Positions 45,978 through 56,792 of a stretch of 64,000 nt of DNA are shown here, piece by piece. Each line of letters begins with the position of its first letter. The first letter of the stretch is position 1. Origin of the DNA: Reticulitermes speratus (taxonomy: Eukaryota; Arthropoda; Insecta; Blattodea; Rhinotermitidae); assembly GCA_021186555.1 (NCBI GenBank), contig JAJKFL010000003.1:41870408-41934407 (forward strand), written 5' to 3'. Under the pieces are notes generated by a model, which saw only the letters and a program-made list of their open reading frames with translations, was not told the DNA's origin and searched no databases. Position numbers and translations under genes: made by a program.

Positions 45978-47423
45978 CACAGGGTGTTCAGCGTAAGGTG
46001 TACTAAACTTCAGAATGTTATTTTATGAGTCACTTTGAGTAAAAAGAAATGCTATATCAACATATGCCCTATTATCAACAGTTACATCGTCACGAACACT
46101 TTAATGTTTCCAGGTACTGTGTGATACTGTACGGTATCAGTTCTTATGAACCACCTCCACGCTTATTTCACGTCTGCCGAACACTACTCCCTCGTAATTC
46201 TTTTTAAACGCGCAGAATTGTGCAGAGACAGCGGTGGGAGTCATTTTAAGCAGTACCCAATGTGACATAAATGAAAATTGACTTTCTTCGATATTATCTA
46301 AGCGGAACTGATTTTTTTTTTTGTTTCTGTGTTGCAACATAACAACGTAACTAACGTAACTTAACTAAACATTTACGTCTTTCTTTTGTGGTATTACCTG
46401 ACAAACAAATTTCTATGATTTTAGAAACTTATGCAACACCAACAAATACACTATTCCATATTTTATTCGTACTCTCTTTCACATAGCTCCTACATGTTTC
46501 GGCATTATATCACGCCATCTTCAGGAAGCCGACACCAAAGTTTCTATAAAATTTATAGCAATAAAATAGGTCGCAATAGGCGTATATATGTTGTGATATC
46601 AATAGTGCAGAATGATACAGGTGTTGGTTAAAACAGCATACATAAATGTAACTTAATAATGCTGGTGAAACTGTAGTAGAATTTGTTAAAATAGTTAAAA
46701 ATTATACATGTTAACGTTGTAATTAAATCTCTGTGTACAAACATCTATTCTTCTTTCATCCAAATTGGATCCCGTCTCTGTATGATGTGTATTGTACGGC
46801 GTGTACTGGGTGACTTTTGATTTGCTGCCACAGTACAGTAACCAGGGCCGGCCCGAGACATGTGGGCACCCCTTGCAGGCTAATATTTGGCGCTCCGGGA
46901 AGGCTAATAATTTGGTCCCCTGCAAACCAATATTCTTTAAAACTTTTCGGCCTAAGAAAGGGCTCGTAAACCTTTTTGAGGACATGGCTAAATTGTGAAT
47001 AATTTTCGGAGAAATTCTTTCGCATGTGGAAACCTGAGTTTACTAGCACCATATTTCCGAATATTTCAATGACGTCTTAGAGATCCCTAAAGGTTGGCGA
47101 CCCGGTCAGCTGCCAGGCTGGTCTGCCTGACAGTAAGACTTGGTTTCTGTCTTTGTTTTATGGTGTTATAGGACATATGTTGTACAGTGGGTTAAGACGT
47201 AAAGAAGCTATTTCTTTTTGTGGTGTTTACTGACACAGAACATTCTTTATTATTTCAATAAATATATGCATTGTAATATTTCGGTTACAGCCATGTACGT
47301 ACAATAAAATGCTGGTAGAAGTGTAACGGTTGATAATCGGGCATACTTTCATGTAATATTTTTTACTCAAAATGACATAAAATAACACCCTCAAGTTTGG
47401 AACACCTTATGCAGAACATCCTG
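45978..47423. mobile_element. DNA-transposon-like element with long inverted repeats
   Basis: The left end CACAGGGTGTTCAGCGTAAG and the right end (complement CAGGATGTTCTGCATAAGG) begin inverted repeats of about 110-120 bp. These include AACTT..G..TGTTATTTTATG, TTTGAGTAAAAA and ATTATCAAC.GTTACA. TATA flanks both ends (45974-45977, 47424-47427). No transposase was recognised; minus-frame residues such as QFRLDNIEESQFSF are unassigned. The interior holds a hammerhead-like motif at 46485-46530 and a GGGCCGGCCCGAG segment at about 46846. Confidence 0.65.
46485..46530 (-). ncRNA. Hammerhead-like motif
   Basis: Minus strand: GGCTTC (helix I), CTGAAGA, T, GGC...GCC (helix II), GAA, ACATGT, A, then GGAGCT, which pairs with GGCTTC at all six positions when G-T pairs are allowed. 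It is a single copy, not part of a visible foldback pair. Confidence 0.45.
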
Positions 47424-47427
47424 TATA

Positions 47428-49035
47428 GAGTCCAATGGTAGGATTACTTGGAAAGGACTTGGAAGAAAGCTGTCGTGGCTTGATTGACATACTATACTGA
47501 GATTTACGTGAAGGGAATTATAAAAACAAAGCGAATCCTAGTCATCCTAGATACAAAGTCGTTATTTTCGAAGCGTGTTATATGTGACACCAGCCATGCA
47601 GGCAGTGTCGCTTTTCGTTCGTGAAATGGAGGGCTCGAATCACAAGGCCATGTAAGCCGGCATTCTATGACTGCCTTCACACTGGTTATTAAAGTCTGTA
47701 TTGACAATTATAATTCCTAACTTAAGTTTTCAATGCCATATTACTGATGACCGAAGAAGTAAACGAAACACTGCGACCAACTCGGCCTTTGTTATTTATC
47801 TCCTTACGTTAAAACGTTCGTTTAAAGCTGAAATGTGTCAATGTAAGATACACTGAAATTTAAATTGCGTATTTAAACTGTACGGTTATCTGGTGTTCGC
47901 CAGATTCATGATTGTCGTGGTTTCTTTTGGCACGTATTGCAGAGGCAAATGCCAAATTAAAATTGTGAAAGTTTTACTGCATTAAAGAAGTGCATAATAG
48001 TTACGTCAACTTACATTTCCATACCCAAGGAGGTTGCTAAAGTTTTTGCAGTCTGCAAGTTCGATCATTAGTTTCAGTATTTTATAAAACAACGGAAAAA
48101 TTCACACAGGCAACAGCGTGGTTCAGCAGTAAGACATACGTAATGTAAACATCAGAAGGAATAAAGGTAAGGCTTTATTTCTAACTATGCCGTTCATATC
48201 TGAAAACCCTATCTCCAAATGGAGCTCTTTCTCTAATTTGTAAGCCGCTATGTATGTTGACCGAAACATCTGTAGGCCTAATACTCGTATGATAAAAATA
48301 ACGTGCTTCATAGAATTCAAAATTTCGACAAATATAAAGCTACTCTAAATTCCATTTCCACTTCTTAATTTTCCCTTCAAGGATTAACGTAAGTGGCAAT
48401 TATATAAATGCCATTATTCCGACATCCCGCATAGGCAGTGACGTGGGCATGGATTGGTTCATGCATGATCCCGACAGCAGTCGTCATGGCAACCACCAAT
48501 CCGCTTATTATAGTCGGCCATTAATATGAGACCGTTCCGTTAGGGTCGCTTTTTCAACAACCTCGCTCCGCACTTCATATAATACCTCCAATTAGTGCAG
48601 ACACAAATATTCCACTAAACAATTTAGTGGCGTAATACTGAATATCAAGGACTTCTGAAAATGTTGTGCAAAGATTTAACAGTAACAATACGTAATTCGC
48701 ATGAGCTCAAGACATTGAGTGCCTCTGCTTGTTATTTATAGTTCAGTTAACGACGCTGTCAGTGGTTCAGATAATACAGCGTCGAATCTTATGGCTATTA
48801 ACTCGATAATAAATTGTTATGAATGTAGAAAAAGCGGTCATGGCCTACTTTGAACAAATAGCATGGTATTTTACATGAGCGACTGAGGAAGGCCACGAAT
48901 AAGCTCACACAGTGTAGCCGGTGTTCAGGGCGAGATTCCAGCCATTCAGCTCCCGAATACAAATCACAGGCTTTACTCCTTGAGCCAATTTACTTGCTGA
49001 AACTAATTACGCAACTAAATAATTCCCTGGAGCAA
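47428..49035. other. Spacer
   Basis: GACGCTGT...ACAGCGTC at about 48749-48784 is an isolated 8-bp inverted repeat. No gene recognised. Confidence 0.35.
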
Positions 49036-49039
49036 AGTC

Positions 49040-49345
49040 TTTCGTAAGAAGCTAATAGATCCTCCCTGCATCGTACGGAATCCAAAGGTTCATTACCGTA
49101 TTCACAACAGCCGGCCACTTGGCCCTATCCTGGGACTGTAGAATCCACTCAATACCCACATATCCTATTTATTTTTTAAGATCCATTTTCATATTAAGCT
49201 CCCTTCTACACCTAGGTCTTACAAGTGATCTCTTTCCTTCGATTTGTTCCACTAGAACCCTGTATGCACCTGACCTCTCCCCAATACGTGCCACTTTCCA
49301 CGCCCGCCTCATTGTTCTTCATTTCATCACCTGTATAATATACAG
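49040..49345 (-). pseudogene. LINE ORF2 C-terminal tail
   Basis: The minus strand reads RRAWKVARIGERSGAYRVLV, then KMDLKK, a stop, and GIEWILQSQDRAKWPAVVN followed by TVMNLW. This matches the order of the LINE tail V-A-R-M-G...R-V-L-V...M-D-L...W-I...A-Q-D-R..W.A.V..A.M-N-L. The in-frame stop shows that it is dead. Confidence 0.8.
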
Positions 49346-49712
49346 GTAAGGAGCACAACTCACGATGATCTTAATTACGCAGCTTCCTCATCCTTCTTAG
49401 GCAGAAATACCTTCCTCAGCACTCTCTTCTTGAACGGCCTCAAATGTGAAGGACTAATTACACGCCTCTCTGAATCACTTGCTAATTACGTCTGGATTTG
49501 TATATTTCAGTCTTCTTCTTTCTAAACAGCAAACGGGAAGACACAAGGATGTGAATCGAATAATTGCAGGAATTCCCTAAATTTCATCCGATCTTAATTT
49601 CCTCATGCATGCAACTTTGATTTCTTCACGTCGTTACTAAACATTTGAAATCTGTCACAATTTAAAATTATTTATTAGCTGTTTTTTGTTGTGATTCTGT
49701 TCTGCATTCTGC

Positions 49713-50040
49713 TCACGAGGCATGAATAAAGAACTTAGTTTCTTCAGTATCTGCTTCTAGACCAATCTGCTTACTAGTGACTAATAAAGCTAAACTGTTT
49801 TTCTTTACAATGTTTAAGTTTTCTCTCACTAAGTAAACTAACATCATCAACACAGACTTGACGCTGATATAATCCATTAAATTGCAACCACTCCTGGGTT
49901 GCTTGAACTCGCTTAGTGGCATATTCTAAAGCAAAGTTGAAAACTAGTGTCGACGGAACAACTCCTTTTCTTCAAACCATTCTCCACAGGAAATGCATCA
50001 GACAAATGTTTGTCTATCAGGATTTAAACAATTTTTATGA
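49713..50040 (-). pseudogene. LINE reverse transcriptase palm fragment
   Basis: The minus strand contains SDAFPVENGLKK, VFNFALEYATKRVQ and QVCVDDVSLLSE, the last corresponding to the Y/F-A-D-D catalytic box with the tyrosine-alanine pair changed to cysteine-valine. After a frameshift it continues ENLNIVKKNSLALLVTSKQ and GLEADTEETKF. At least two frameshifts are present. It represents the RT region lacking in the two LINE tails at 2.6 and 43.8 kb. Confidence 0.75.
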
Positions 50041-52940
50041 ACGTAAATACTTTTATTGTGACATCAAACTCAGTGAAAATATAGAAATTCACCGTGCTTA
50101 CGTACATCCATAATTGTAGCCCCATTTATACATCTAGACTGGCAAAGTATCCTCCCTCCCTTTTCTACAAATAAAGTTTTGTATGAATTTATCTTACTCC
50201 CGTGCATTCTACATGCACCGCCTGTTTCCTCCTCTTTGATCTCATTAGCCTAATAGTACTTGCAGATTAAAACAAACTACAAAAGAGCTTCAGGCCTGCA
50301 CATGTTTCCAGTACTCTCTTGTTTTCACTCTGTCAGGTACAAATATTCCCCTTGGTGCCCCCTTTCCATACACCATTAATCCATGACCTCTCACTAGGCT
50401 CAAGAAAAGTTTTACTACCACGTAAATCAATAGATAAAATTACAGTTATTCTAAGCTTGGGTTTTTAATAGGGGTGGTAAAGACAGAGCACATTACAGTA
50501 AATGGTAGCAATGTTTCCCCAAATAGAATGTGCTTGTAATATTATGTTATAAAATAATATTTTCCCTGCAATTTTAAAATTTACCTTTTGTTTTGTTGTC
50601 ACTAAATTTCATATTGATGTCCTCAATAGATTATAAATAATTTTCTCGTGTAAAATCTTCTACCCATTCTCTTAATGCGGCGTTAAAATAGGAAGACATG
50701 GTCAGAATTAGAATTTCTCATTTCAAAAGAGGCAATATATATTTGAAAACAGTCCTAACGTCTCATTAATTTTCAGTAAGGCCTTAGCCAATCTAGAAAC
50801 TTCAATTTCATAATAACGGAATGCCTCAAGTGCGCTTGTCTGTATTTCCTACTATGTTTATTATAGCGGTAGCCAAGCAACGCGAAGTGTTTCATTTTGA
50901 AACCAAAACGACCACTTAAACAAGACAAAACGCGAGAGAAACGTAACATGAAATAAAATTTGGAGGAAAAGAGAAAAGAATACAAAATATGAAAGAAGGA
51001 AACTACTGCTTGTAGGAAAGTTACAAAAGAGATGTTGGAGTGTACATGTCTAATATTCGATCACATCCGGCCCACTGAGTTTCAAGTGTTCATAAACTTC
51101 GCTGCAACCATTCGGCGCTATGGAGAACAAACAAGAAAGAGCACAAAATCATTTATATTTCTTAGAATTAAGACGGTGGAATAAAACTGGTGTTACAGAA
51201 AGCAAAACTAAATTTCTGTGCCTGCAACTATATTATCTTCTCAATTATGAAAATTATAAATGTCAAAAATGAATCATGTTTTGAAAATCCTCAAGGACGG
51301 GAAACATTATTACGTTTGTATCGTTTGACACCCTAAAAACTAGATGGTGCTGCTGTCCGACAAGTGACGTTTTTGTTTCATCTGATCTAGATGCTAGCCG
51401 CAGGCGATGAGGCGAATCACAAATTCGTACGGTGACCTCCAAACAAAACAAGACATCTGTATTATAATTTTATTCTCTCAAAACGAAGCATGATGCATGT
51501 ATTAGTACCTGGATTACAATTAAAATATGAATAAAATCTTTATTTATTTGCTAGGTGACTCAACAGTCTAGAGGTCAATTGCAAAGACACTACGACAGCA
51601 GGTCAAGACAAAAGATAAGCCAGCAAAGGAAGAAAGTGAAAAGAAAGATCATGGCAAGTATCCACTGCTGTATGGAGTAAAGGATAAAATAATAACTGAG
51701 TTCCGTTCATTATTCCAAATGTGGCAGCACAACAGCCACAAGACCAAGTACACAGACAGCAGCGGAACATAAAAGAAAATAGTCAAATAAACACATACAT
51801 AATAACAGAAGAAGGAAAACAAGAAATAGTCACATCAGGTAGAAAGCAGAAATAATAATATTTTAAAATTAAAAGATGAGTAACTGAAATATTTAATTCT
51901 TGATTTCATCGATAGCTTATGCGACTCAATGTATGAACGTGCAGGTTTAGTAGCGCAGGGCCAATTATGCAACCAGCACAAATGCATAAACACATAAATA
52001 CACAGATAGAGGACAACTACACAACAAACAAAAATAAGTTATGAACAAGGTGAGGCACGTGCGAATGCTGAAACAATACCCTAATGATGAAGGTGGTGGT
52101 GGTTGTGGTTGTGATAATGATGATGATGATTTATCTTACAGGAAAACAGCCTAATGATGATACCTATACGAGGACAACAAAATTCTCTGCCATAATTAGC
52201 ATAATTCACTTAAAAGCTACTAAGCACAATTTACCAGTATCTTCGCTAACAGCATTAACAGCTGATGTGTATCTAGCAGACAGACAGACAGATGCGTCTT
52301 TCAAATCAACGATAAACAACTCGAACTGTCTCAGCACTAGGGCACGCACACGAAGGCCGGGAGTTTCCAAAAAGGTAGGGCAGGATTTCAGTCCGCTGTA
52401 GGCCTACCTGCTAATAAAGAAATGCGCGTCTAGTTGGCACCTACTGACACACAAGGGATGAAAGTTTAGGTGATCGAAAACACTTTCATGTTTTAAATGA
52501 CTGAAGAAACGAAGATGTCAAAGAGACAATAAATTTCGCTGGCCGCGTTCATGTTTATTGGAGTCAGTAGAAGTACTTGAATGCCACACAACAGAGCAAT
52601 ATTCTAACTTAGATCTAGCTAACGTAAACTACAACATCAGGAGCTGTTAGAGAAGAAATTGTAAACGTTACAATACAAATGAGACCAAATAATGTACTTG
52701 CCTCTCAAAATATGAGGCTATGGAAAACATGAGGCTGGGGGAAGGTGGGAAACAGTAGGTACTCCAGGATCTTTGATAAGGTCAATGTGGACAATAATAA
52801 TAACAATTCAATACCTGTTCGTTAATGTAATTGGTCAGTAGCACAAATTCCAATTACAAACTCAGCACTAACATAAAAATACAAATGATGATAATAATGA
52901 TAATAATAATAAAATAATAATAAATAACAAATATTCGGAT
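50041..52940. other. Spacer with simple repeats
   Basis: A GGTGGTGGTTGTGGTTGTGA / GATGATGATGAT tract lies at about 52090-52131, and an (AAT)n-like stretch at about 52885-52930 abuts the LTR element. No gene recognised. Confidence 0.35.
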
Positions 52941-52946
52941 GATCGC

Positions 52947-53871
52947 TGTTGTGCCGCAAGGTTCGATCCTCCGAACCTCCCACTGATTCGAACGATCGTT
53001 CCCTGGGGCGCAATTAACTTAGAACCGGGCGTCAGGGCTTGGAGTCCCGAAACCCGATCCGGTAGCGTGCCACCACCTCCCGTATATGTATTTAATAATA
53101 AAAGGACGCAGAGGCCGCGGGAGGTCGGTCTCTACGATTATATTTCTCGGGTTTTCGGAGCGAATGGGTTTCTTAAGGGGGTAAAGAGTAGTATGCTGGT
53201 AATATATATATAATTTACTAAAAACAATAATGATCAATACTAAAAAGTTACATTAATTTCCATAGTAAGGACGAGGCGATAACGGCATATTAGCTTTAGT
53301 TCTGCATATTACCCCAACCAACCAAACCAAACCAAACCACCAGGGACATTAGTGTCTCGAGAAATAAGCCTTCCTACCTCGTGAAATTGACACGATGGTT
53401 ATTATGAACAGCGCTGTGTTGGCCTCCATCTTTGGACCGGTTGGTCCACCCCTCGGGATGATGATGATGATCTGGTCCCCTCGTGGTTCGTGACCGAGCT
53501 ACCCCTCGGTCTCGACAACCAGCGGAACGACGACGGTCGACGTAGACTGATGTCAAAAGACGCAAAGACCCCCTCCCTAACTTTGGCTACTCTTTTATAT
53601 TCAAAGTCTTCCGCATTCACGTTGCACTCCGATGTCAGCGTTTTACGGTTTAGCGACCTCGTCCAAGCGTCGCAACCACCTCTGATCAGCATAATTATTT
53701 CCTTATAAACTCTACAAGGTTTCTTCACCTACATGCTGGCTCAACACTTTGCGCTGTTTCCTGGTTTTCACAATATCCAACTTACACATACCTTACAACC
53801 TTTCGTTTAACCTGGGGCGGTTGGTTTTCACATTAATTAATTAATTATACCATAAATGTCACTACATTATA
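52947..53871 (-). repeat. 3' LTR
   Basis: 925 bp. Plus-strand ends are TGTTGTGCCGCAAGG and CACTACATTATA. It differs from the 5' LTR at about two positions (A/G near 53247 and near 53617), so the insertion is recent. A TTATATATATATTACC on the minus strand could serve as the TATA box. The frames inside (for example 53402-53728) are repeated in the other LTR and are not genes. Confidence 0.93.
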
Positions 53872-53889
53872 TCACCCCGCCCTTAAAAA
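53872..53889 (-). other. Polypurine tract
   Basis: The minus strand reads TTTTTAAGGGCGGGGTGA directly before the 3' LTR, the expected place for plus-strand DNA priming. Confidence 0.7.
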
Positions 53890-54150
53890 TTGGAATAATC
53901 CCCTTGAATTATTTACAATTTCTCAAACATTTACCAGTATTACACAATATTACCCAACATGTTCTATGTTACAATATTTACAATAATTTCGTCTATACAT
54001 CTATACAATGGGTACGTTCACTCGACGTGGTGTGAAACGGGGCTCCGGCTGCATGGATCCGGATGTACCCTCTTCCACAGGTGTGACTTTGACCCCCTCC
54101 TCAATGGCTGATGCGTCGGTCTCGCGGTGGACGGAGGGTTTACATAGTAT

Positions 54151-54795
54151 TTACCTCCTTCGCACCAACAGGAAGGTTCCGAGTGTTACTACAAGAGCCG
54201 CTGCGACTGCCGCTGTGACCAGTATGGCATAATACTGCGTCGTGGCTGCCTCTTGTCGGTCTCGTAATTGCCTGAACAGCTGCGTCGCCGGGAAGGTTGG
54301 CTGCCCTCCGTTCTCGTTCAGGATGTCCCAAGATTCTAAAATCTCCTTTAAATCGTTGGGTTGTTCCTGCAACACTTGTTTTTCACGTTTCAAAAATAAT
54401 GTTTCAATTTTCGGTAGGAGCACGGGGTGGTACTCCACTGTGTAACTGGACTGGAGACTCCTCCAGGCGTTTAACACCATATTCTCGTTTGTCCAGTCAC
54501 ACCCTTCGGGTTGCTGTATCCACCCGGCATCTCTTAACACGACTTCTCTTGGTTTCCGAGTGTCTCCGCACCTTTCCTCAAAAGTAATAGGTCGGCTTAC
54601 CGAGAACACCCATAAGCCCTGGTTGGTTTTTAGACGCCTCATTACTGGCTTAAAATTTTTGCCTATTACACCCCCTTCGCAATATTTCAAAACGGCCGCT
54701 AGCCGGTTCAGAGCTGCCAACTCCAAATTCATGGCTAACTCGGTGGTGTCAGCGTACGCTCTCAATAAATGTATATAAAAAAAACAAATTACCCT
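54151..54795 (-). CDS. Envelope-like glycoprotein, C-terminal fragment
   Basis: Open frame of about 205-215 codons just upstream of the 3' LTR, where env sits in retrovirus-like elements. It lacks an ATG at its 5' end; the frame opens after a stop near 54796, so the N-terminal part is lost or out of frame. The body has cysteines (CEGG, ERCGD, EGCDW) and a charged region before a single C-terminal membrane helix (ILVTAAVAAALVVTLG) and a short basic tail ending VRRR. A type I membrane anchor fits an envelope transmembrane subunit. Sequence family not confirmed. Confidence 0.5.
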   Translation of the reverse strand, partial: RVICFFYIHLLRAYADTTELAMNLELAALNRLAAVLKYCEGGVIGKNFKPVMRRLKTNQGLWVFSVSRPITFEERCGDTRKPREVVLRDAGWIQQPEGCDWTNENMVLNAWRSLQSSYTVEYHPVLLPKIETLFLKREKQVLQEQPNDLKEILESWDILNENGGQPTFPATQLFRQLRDRQEAATTQYYAILVTAAVAAALVVTLGTFLLVRRR

Positions 54796-54882
54796 TCAAT
54801 ATTACCCCGTTCCCTTATTCCCTGTAGCTTATAAGTCTACGAGGTCGTAAATTATATCTATCCCTTGTCCCTTCTCTTATAT

Positions 54883-55170
54883 TTACAGTCTCATTGTCGT
54901 CCTGTTCGTATCCGTCCTTGGAGGTTTCCTTGTGTCTGGGGGGGTCGTCTGGTTTCCCCTATGCTCTCGAATCCATTCCCAGTCTAATTCTTCATCGGTG
55001 TCACTATCGCTACTTCCATCTCCTATCGGGGCGTTCCTATAATTTTCCTTAATTCGCGACTTTGCCCTACCTCGCGTTCTCTTGTTTCGCATCTCATTAA
55101 CTAAAGGCTTGCGAACTATTTTCCTTTTCTTGCACCGGTTCTTGTCCGTCCTACGGTCCTGTTTCGTCAC
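54883..55170 (-). other. Basic open frame, function unknown
   Basis: 95 codons, no ATG (GTG at 55170). Rich in K/R (RCKKRKIVRKPL) with an acidic patch DGSSDSDTDEELDWEW near the end. It could be the C-terminus of a lost polyprotein or an accessory frame. Not assigned. Confidence 0.35.
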
Positions 55171-55471
55171 GTCGTCTATATCGTTTGCCCATCGAATAAT
55201 CGTAATCGCTCAGTTTCTCGTAACTGTAGCTTAACCCGTTTCATTAATAACCCTATTTTAAATCTCCAAAACTTTCCCATAATCAATTTGTTCAATTTAT
55301 CTTTCCTTCCGGTAAGCCAGATGTCTGGGGTCTCTCCTTATCATCCATTTAACTATGATTTTCCTAATGCCCGTTCTCGTTGTAATTACCCGTGAGAATT
55401 TCCCTATAAATCTCACGTCATTAAACTGAACATACTCCTCAATAGGATAGCTATGTTACTGTTTAATCCTC

Positions 55472-55706
55472 GTCAGCCACAACTGACATGCATCCGGTCT
55501 CACCTATGAGACCACTCAGCTACAACTGAGTAAAAATCCGTGTCTCCTTACATGAGACTACTCACCCTTGTGTCGTTATCCCATAGCGAACACAAGTAAC
55601 AAGATACCTATTCCGTCGGCTATCTTGTTTTCCCGTGACTGGCGTCCCTGCCATCAATACGTCACAACCACGTATCCCTGATACGCTTGACTCCCCATAT
55701 GAGTCA
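55472..55706. other. Array of about ten short hairpins
   Basis: Consecutive inverted repeats: 55472-55487 GTCAG/CTGAC; 55496-55513 GGTCTC/GAGACC; 55514-55531 ACTCAG/CTGAGT; 55542-55558 GTCTC/GAGAC; 55567-55596 13 pairs with one bulge; 55598-55629 AACAAGATA/TATCTTGTT; 55640-55653 TGGC/GCCA; 55657-55675 ATACGT/ACGTAT; 55671-55685 CGTAT/ATACG; 55688-55706 TGACTC/GAGTCA. Most loops are 5-7 nt and, read on the element's sense strand, mostly carry unpaired G (GGG, AGG, TGTGG). Stems differ from one another. No open frame is conserved across the segment. Confidence 0.8.
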
Positions 55707-55790
55707 TTTACCACATTTGATTACAACTGGGCTCCGTCATAGTTCTCAAGATCTAGCAAAACATTGCTCACCGTTATCATCTTACTAATG

Positions 55791-56039
55791 TTACCCCCTC
55801 CTTTCTCCACATCTATTTCGGCTACCATCGTTTTCCTCTAAAAGTTTTGTTCCTTCCTGGGGTTCCTCCCAAACAAATTTATAATTCTTCCAAATCAAAT
55901 TAATCAAAGTTCGTACCCGTTCCGCGTACCAAAATATAAGCTGTCTGTAGTCTCCACTAAGTCCTAAAATAACCTTAAGTCTCGTACCGTCCTTGGTCTC
56001 TTTGAACAAATCCAAATATTCCATTATTCCTTTAGTCAC
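55791..56039 (-). other. Unassigned open frame inside the LTR element
   Basis: About 82 codons including LKVILGLSGDYRQLIFWYAE and a tryptophan-rich stretch WKNYKFVWEEPQEG. It starts soon after the gag fragment ends, in another frame. It could be a gag remnant past a frameshift, or part of a lost gene. Confidence 0.3.
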
Positions 56040-56058
56040 CGAAATTTACTCGTACAAA

Positions 56059-56565
56059 CTAACAGTCGAAACAAGCGTCCCTGCTTGTAATTATCTTCAG
56101 AATTATGGCACTAGCATAACTCCTTTCGAGGTCACTGGTCCCTCCCCTGACCTGTCGCAACGTTTCTTGCCGACCTGGCTTCTCTAGTTGCGCTACCTTG
56201 CTATACAATAAGCAATTCTCGTGGCACGTGTGCGTGCCCCTCTTGTGTTTACTCAGCTCATCTTGCGTCAGGAGTTCTTTCAGTCTGTCATATGTCAGGT
56301 CTCGCCGTTCCGTCTGATCAATTCCTTTAATATACAAAGCTGCCTCGCCCGTTAATTTAGATATAGCAATCGCTACTAAATCCTGTTCTGTCCAATTGCT
56401 AATCTGGCCATACTGTTCTACTTGTTCGAAAAATTCTTGTATGGATTTCCTGCTTGTCTTCGGTCCTGCATATTCCTTAATACTGGCTACCAAGGACAAG
56501 TCCTTACTTCGGCCTAAACTTAAATTTTGCATTCCCTCTTCTAATGTCCTCAACCTCGTCTCCAT
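56059..56565 (-). CDS. Gag-like protein, N-terminal fragment
   Basis: Begins at ATG (56565), about 210 nt inside the 5' LTR/primer site. Residues 40-85 contain IQEFFEQVEQYGQISNWTEQ and LVAIAISKLTGEAALYIKG, the F-F-x-x-V...W-T...A...L-x-G-x-A pattern of retrotransposon capsid N-terminal domains. After about residue 105 the sequence loses that character (HTCHENCLLYSKVAQ) and stops at 56059; the rest of capsid and the CCHC zinc knuckle are not seen. So it is a truncated gag. Confidence 0.6.
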   Translation of the reverse strand: METRLRTLEEGMQNLSLGRSKDLSLVASIKEYAGPKTSRKSIQEFFEQVEQYGQISNWTEQDLVAIAISKLTGEAALYIKGIDQTERRDLTYDRLKELLTQDELSKHKRGTHTCHENCLLYSKVAQLEKPGRQETLRQVRGGTSDLERSYASAIILKIITSRDACFDC

Positions 56566-56771
56566 TATATCTTATCTTTATTACTAAATTAACAACACTC
56601 TCTTTCTTCCCCTTGTCGTAATATACTATGTACATTAATGCCTAGTTGACTTTTAAAACTGCTAACTAACCGACCTTAGCGCGTCAGCAAATTTACTCGA
56701 CACAACTTCAACCTACTATAATGGTCAGCTAAATTATCGCTACACTGTCGCCAATTTTACGCCAACTTCTG

Positions 56772-56789
56772 ATCCCACCGCTGCCACCA
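56772..56789 (-). other. Primer-binding site (tRNA-Leu)
   Basis: The minus strand reads TGGTGGCAGCGGTGGGAT, 3 nt downstream of the 5' LTR. It is complementary to the 3' end of insect tRNA-Leu (ATCCCACCGCTGCCA plus CCA), as I recall that sequence. This gives both orientation and priming tRNA. Confidence 0.8.
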
Positions 56790-56792
56790 TTC

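Noticed and set aside
46838..46960. CAGGGCCGGCCCGAG as a hAT terminus
   Set aside because: No matching inverted end or 8-bp duplication was found.
47740..47785. CTGATGACC...AAACGAAACACTG as another hammerhead
   Set aside because: Helix II does not pair and there is no usable helix III or I.
53402..53728. 108-codon frame, repeated at 57248-57574
   Set aside because: Both copies lie inside the LTRs, and the frame is duplicated with them. No motif supports coding.
55472..55706. Hairpin array as a cluster of tRNAs or microRNAs
   Set aside because: The stems are too short for microRNA precursors, and there are no tRNA box elements or cloverleaf spacing.
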